A stretch of 64,000 bases of DNA from Streptomyces sp. SID9727. GTDB taxonomy: Bacteria; Actinomycetota; Actinomycetes; Streptomycetales; Streptomycetaceae. Positions within the stretch are counted from its first letter, which is position 1; every line of letters begins with the position of its first letter. Of this stretch, positions 63,740 to 64,000 are shown in pieces. The notes under the pieces were generated by a model, which did no database searches, was not told the origin of the DNA, and saw only the letters and a program-made list of their open reading frames with translations. A program made the position numbers and the translations under genes. The DNA lies in contig NZ_JAAGNI010000435.1 of assembly GCF_010550605.1 (NCBI RefSeq), positions 117,859 through 181,858 on the forward strand, given 5' to 3'.

Positions 63740-64000
63740 TCAGGAGTGCAGGGCGGGAACGGGGCCGGACTCCAGTGCCGACGCGGCAACGGCGGCCGCT
63801 CCGACGAGCCCGGCGTCAAGGGCGAGGCCGGCGGTGACCACGGGAATGTCCCGCACGAAGTCGAGGACCGCGTAGTCGGCCAGGTGGCGCCGCAGGGGCG
63901 CGAACAGGACGTCCCCCGCCTGGGCCACCCCGCCGCCGATGACCACGCGCTCCAGCTCCACGAGTGCCGCCGTCGCGGCGATCGCGGCCGCCAGCGCCCG
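63740..64000 (-). CDS. ROK family sugar kinase (partial, cut by window edge)
   Basis: The C-terminal 86 residues of a ROK kinase: ALAAAIAATAALVELERVVIGGGVAQAGDVLFAPLRRHL (pieces), the late ROK segment that ends the glucokinase/NagC-type fold. The catalytic Asp, zinc motif and ATP site lie beyond the window. Placed upstream of manA in the mannan cluster, it is probably a mannokinase or glucokinase. Confidence 0.8.
   Translation of the reverse strand, partial: RALAAAIAATAALVELERVVIGGGVAQAGDVLFAPLRRHLADYAVLDFVRDIPVVTAGLALDAGLVGAAAVAASALESGPVPALHS

Overview
The window looks like chromosomal DNA of a Streptomyces or close relative. It has very high G+C with G/C-ending codons, frequent GTG and TTG starts, ATGA/GTGA-coupled operons and many TetR, LysE, LacI and SpoIIE-type genes. 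It mixes intact catabolic and regulatory genes with decayed ones (transposases, a diaminobutyrate transaminase, an aldehyde dehydrogenase, an ABC-F protein, an ECF transporter, a plasmid-type protein). That is typical of an accessory chromosome arm. No rRNA, tRNA or CRISPR array was seen.

Layout. 0.2-6 kb: an esterase-like hydrolase and a TetR regulator with a repeated-half-site operator array, an HxlR/RidA pair, IS110 and acetyltransferase remnants, and a 7-bp tandem repeat. 6.4-10.1 kb: an MFS transporter and M20 amidohydrolase, coupled, divergent from a double Lrp/AsnC regulator. 10.2-13.9 kb: histidine utilisation (hutU-hutG) behind an IclR regulator. 14-24.4 kb: small unknown proteins, a GAF/PP2C phosphatase, an isochorismatase-fold protein, a LysE exporter, a transaminase pseudogene, a PhoD-like phosphatase and a secreted FG-GAP protein. 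25.7-32.6 kb: a CGNR regulator with a LysE exporter, a TetR-controlled resistance-like cassette (flavin monooxygenase, Vat-like acetyltransferase, stub of an erythromycin esterase), and AraC with an aldo/keto reductase. 33.6-36.2 kb: a STAS - LuxR regulator - PAS kinase - receiver-only regulator operon. 37-41.5 kb: an exported phosphodiester glycosidase, a replication-relaxation remnant, and an MFS pump with SoxR.

42.1-47.1 kb is the most interesting stretch. A 1190-residue STAND/NLR-like ATPase lies 11 bp downstream of a 119-residue protein. The ATPase has, near its N terminus, a short glycine/glutamine/asparagine motif that matches the C-terminal tail of the small protein. This is the layout expected of a bacterial amyloid-signalling pair (receptor plus membrane-type cell-death effector). 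Transposase remnants flank both sides.

47.2-53.5 kb: an HTH-like protein, an EF-hand protein, and a decaying cobalamin locus (truncated ECF ATPase, frameshifted ECF S component, cobalamin riboswitch in front of a 2Fe-2S ferredoxin-like protein, and a metE lacking its N-terminal part). 53.5-64 kb: a mannan/mannoside utilisation cluster with a LacI regulator coupled to a GH2 beta-mannosidase, a divergent sugar ABC importer, a secreted GH5-CBM2 mannanase, ManA and the edge of a ROK kinase. Secreted mannanase would release oligosaccharides, the ABC system import them, the GH2 enzyme cleave them, and ManA feed mannose phosphate into glycolysis.

All functional calls come from reading motifs by eye. 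No database search was run.
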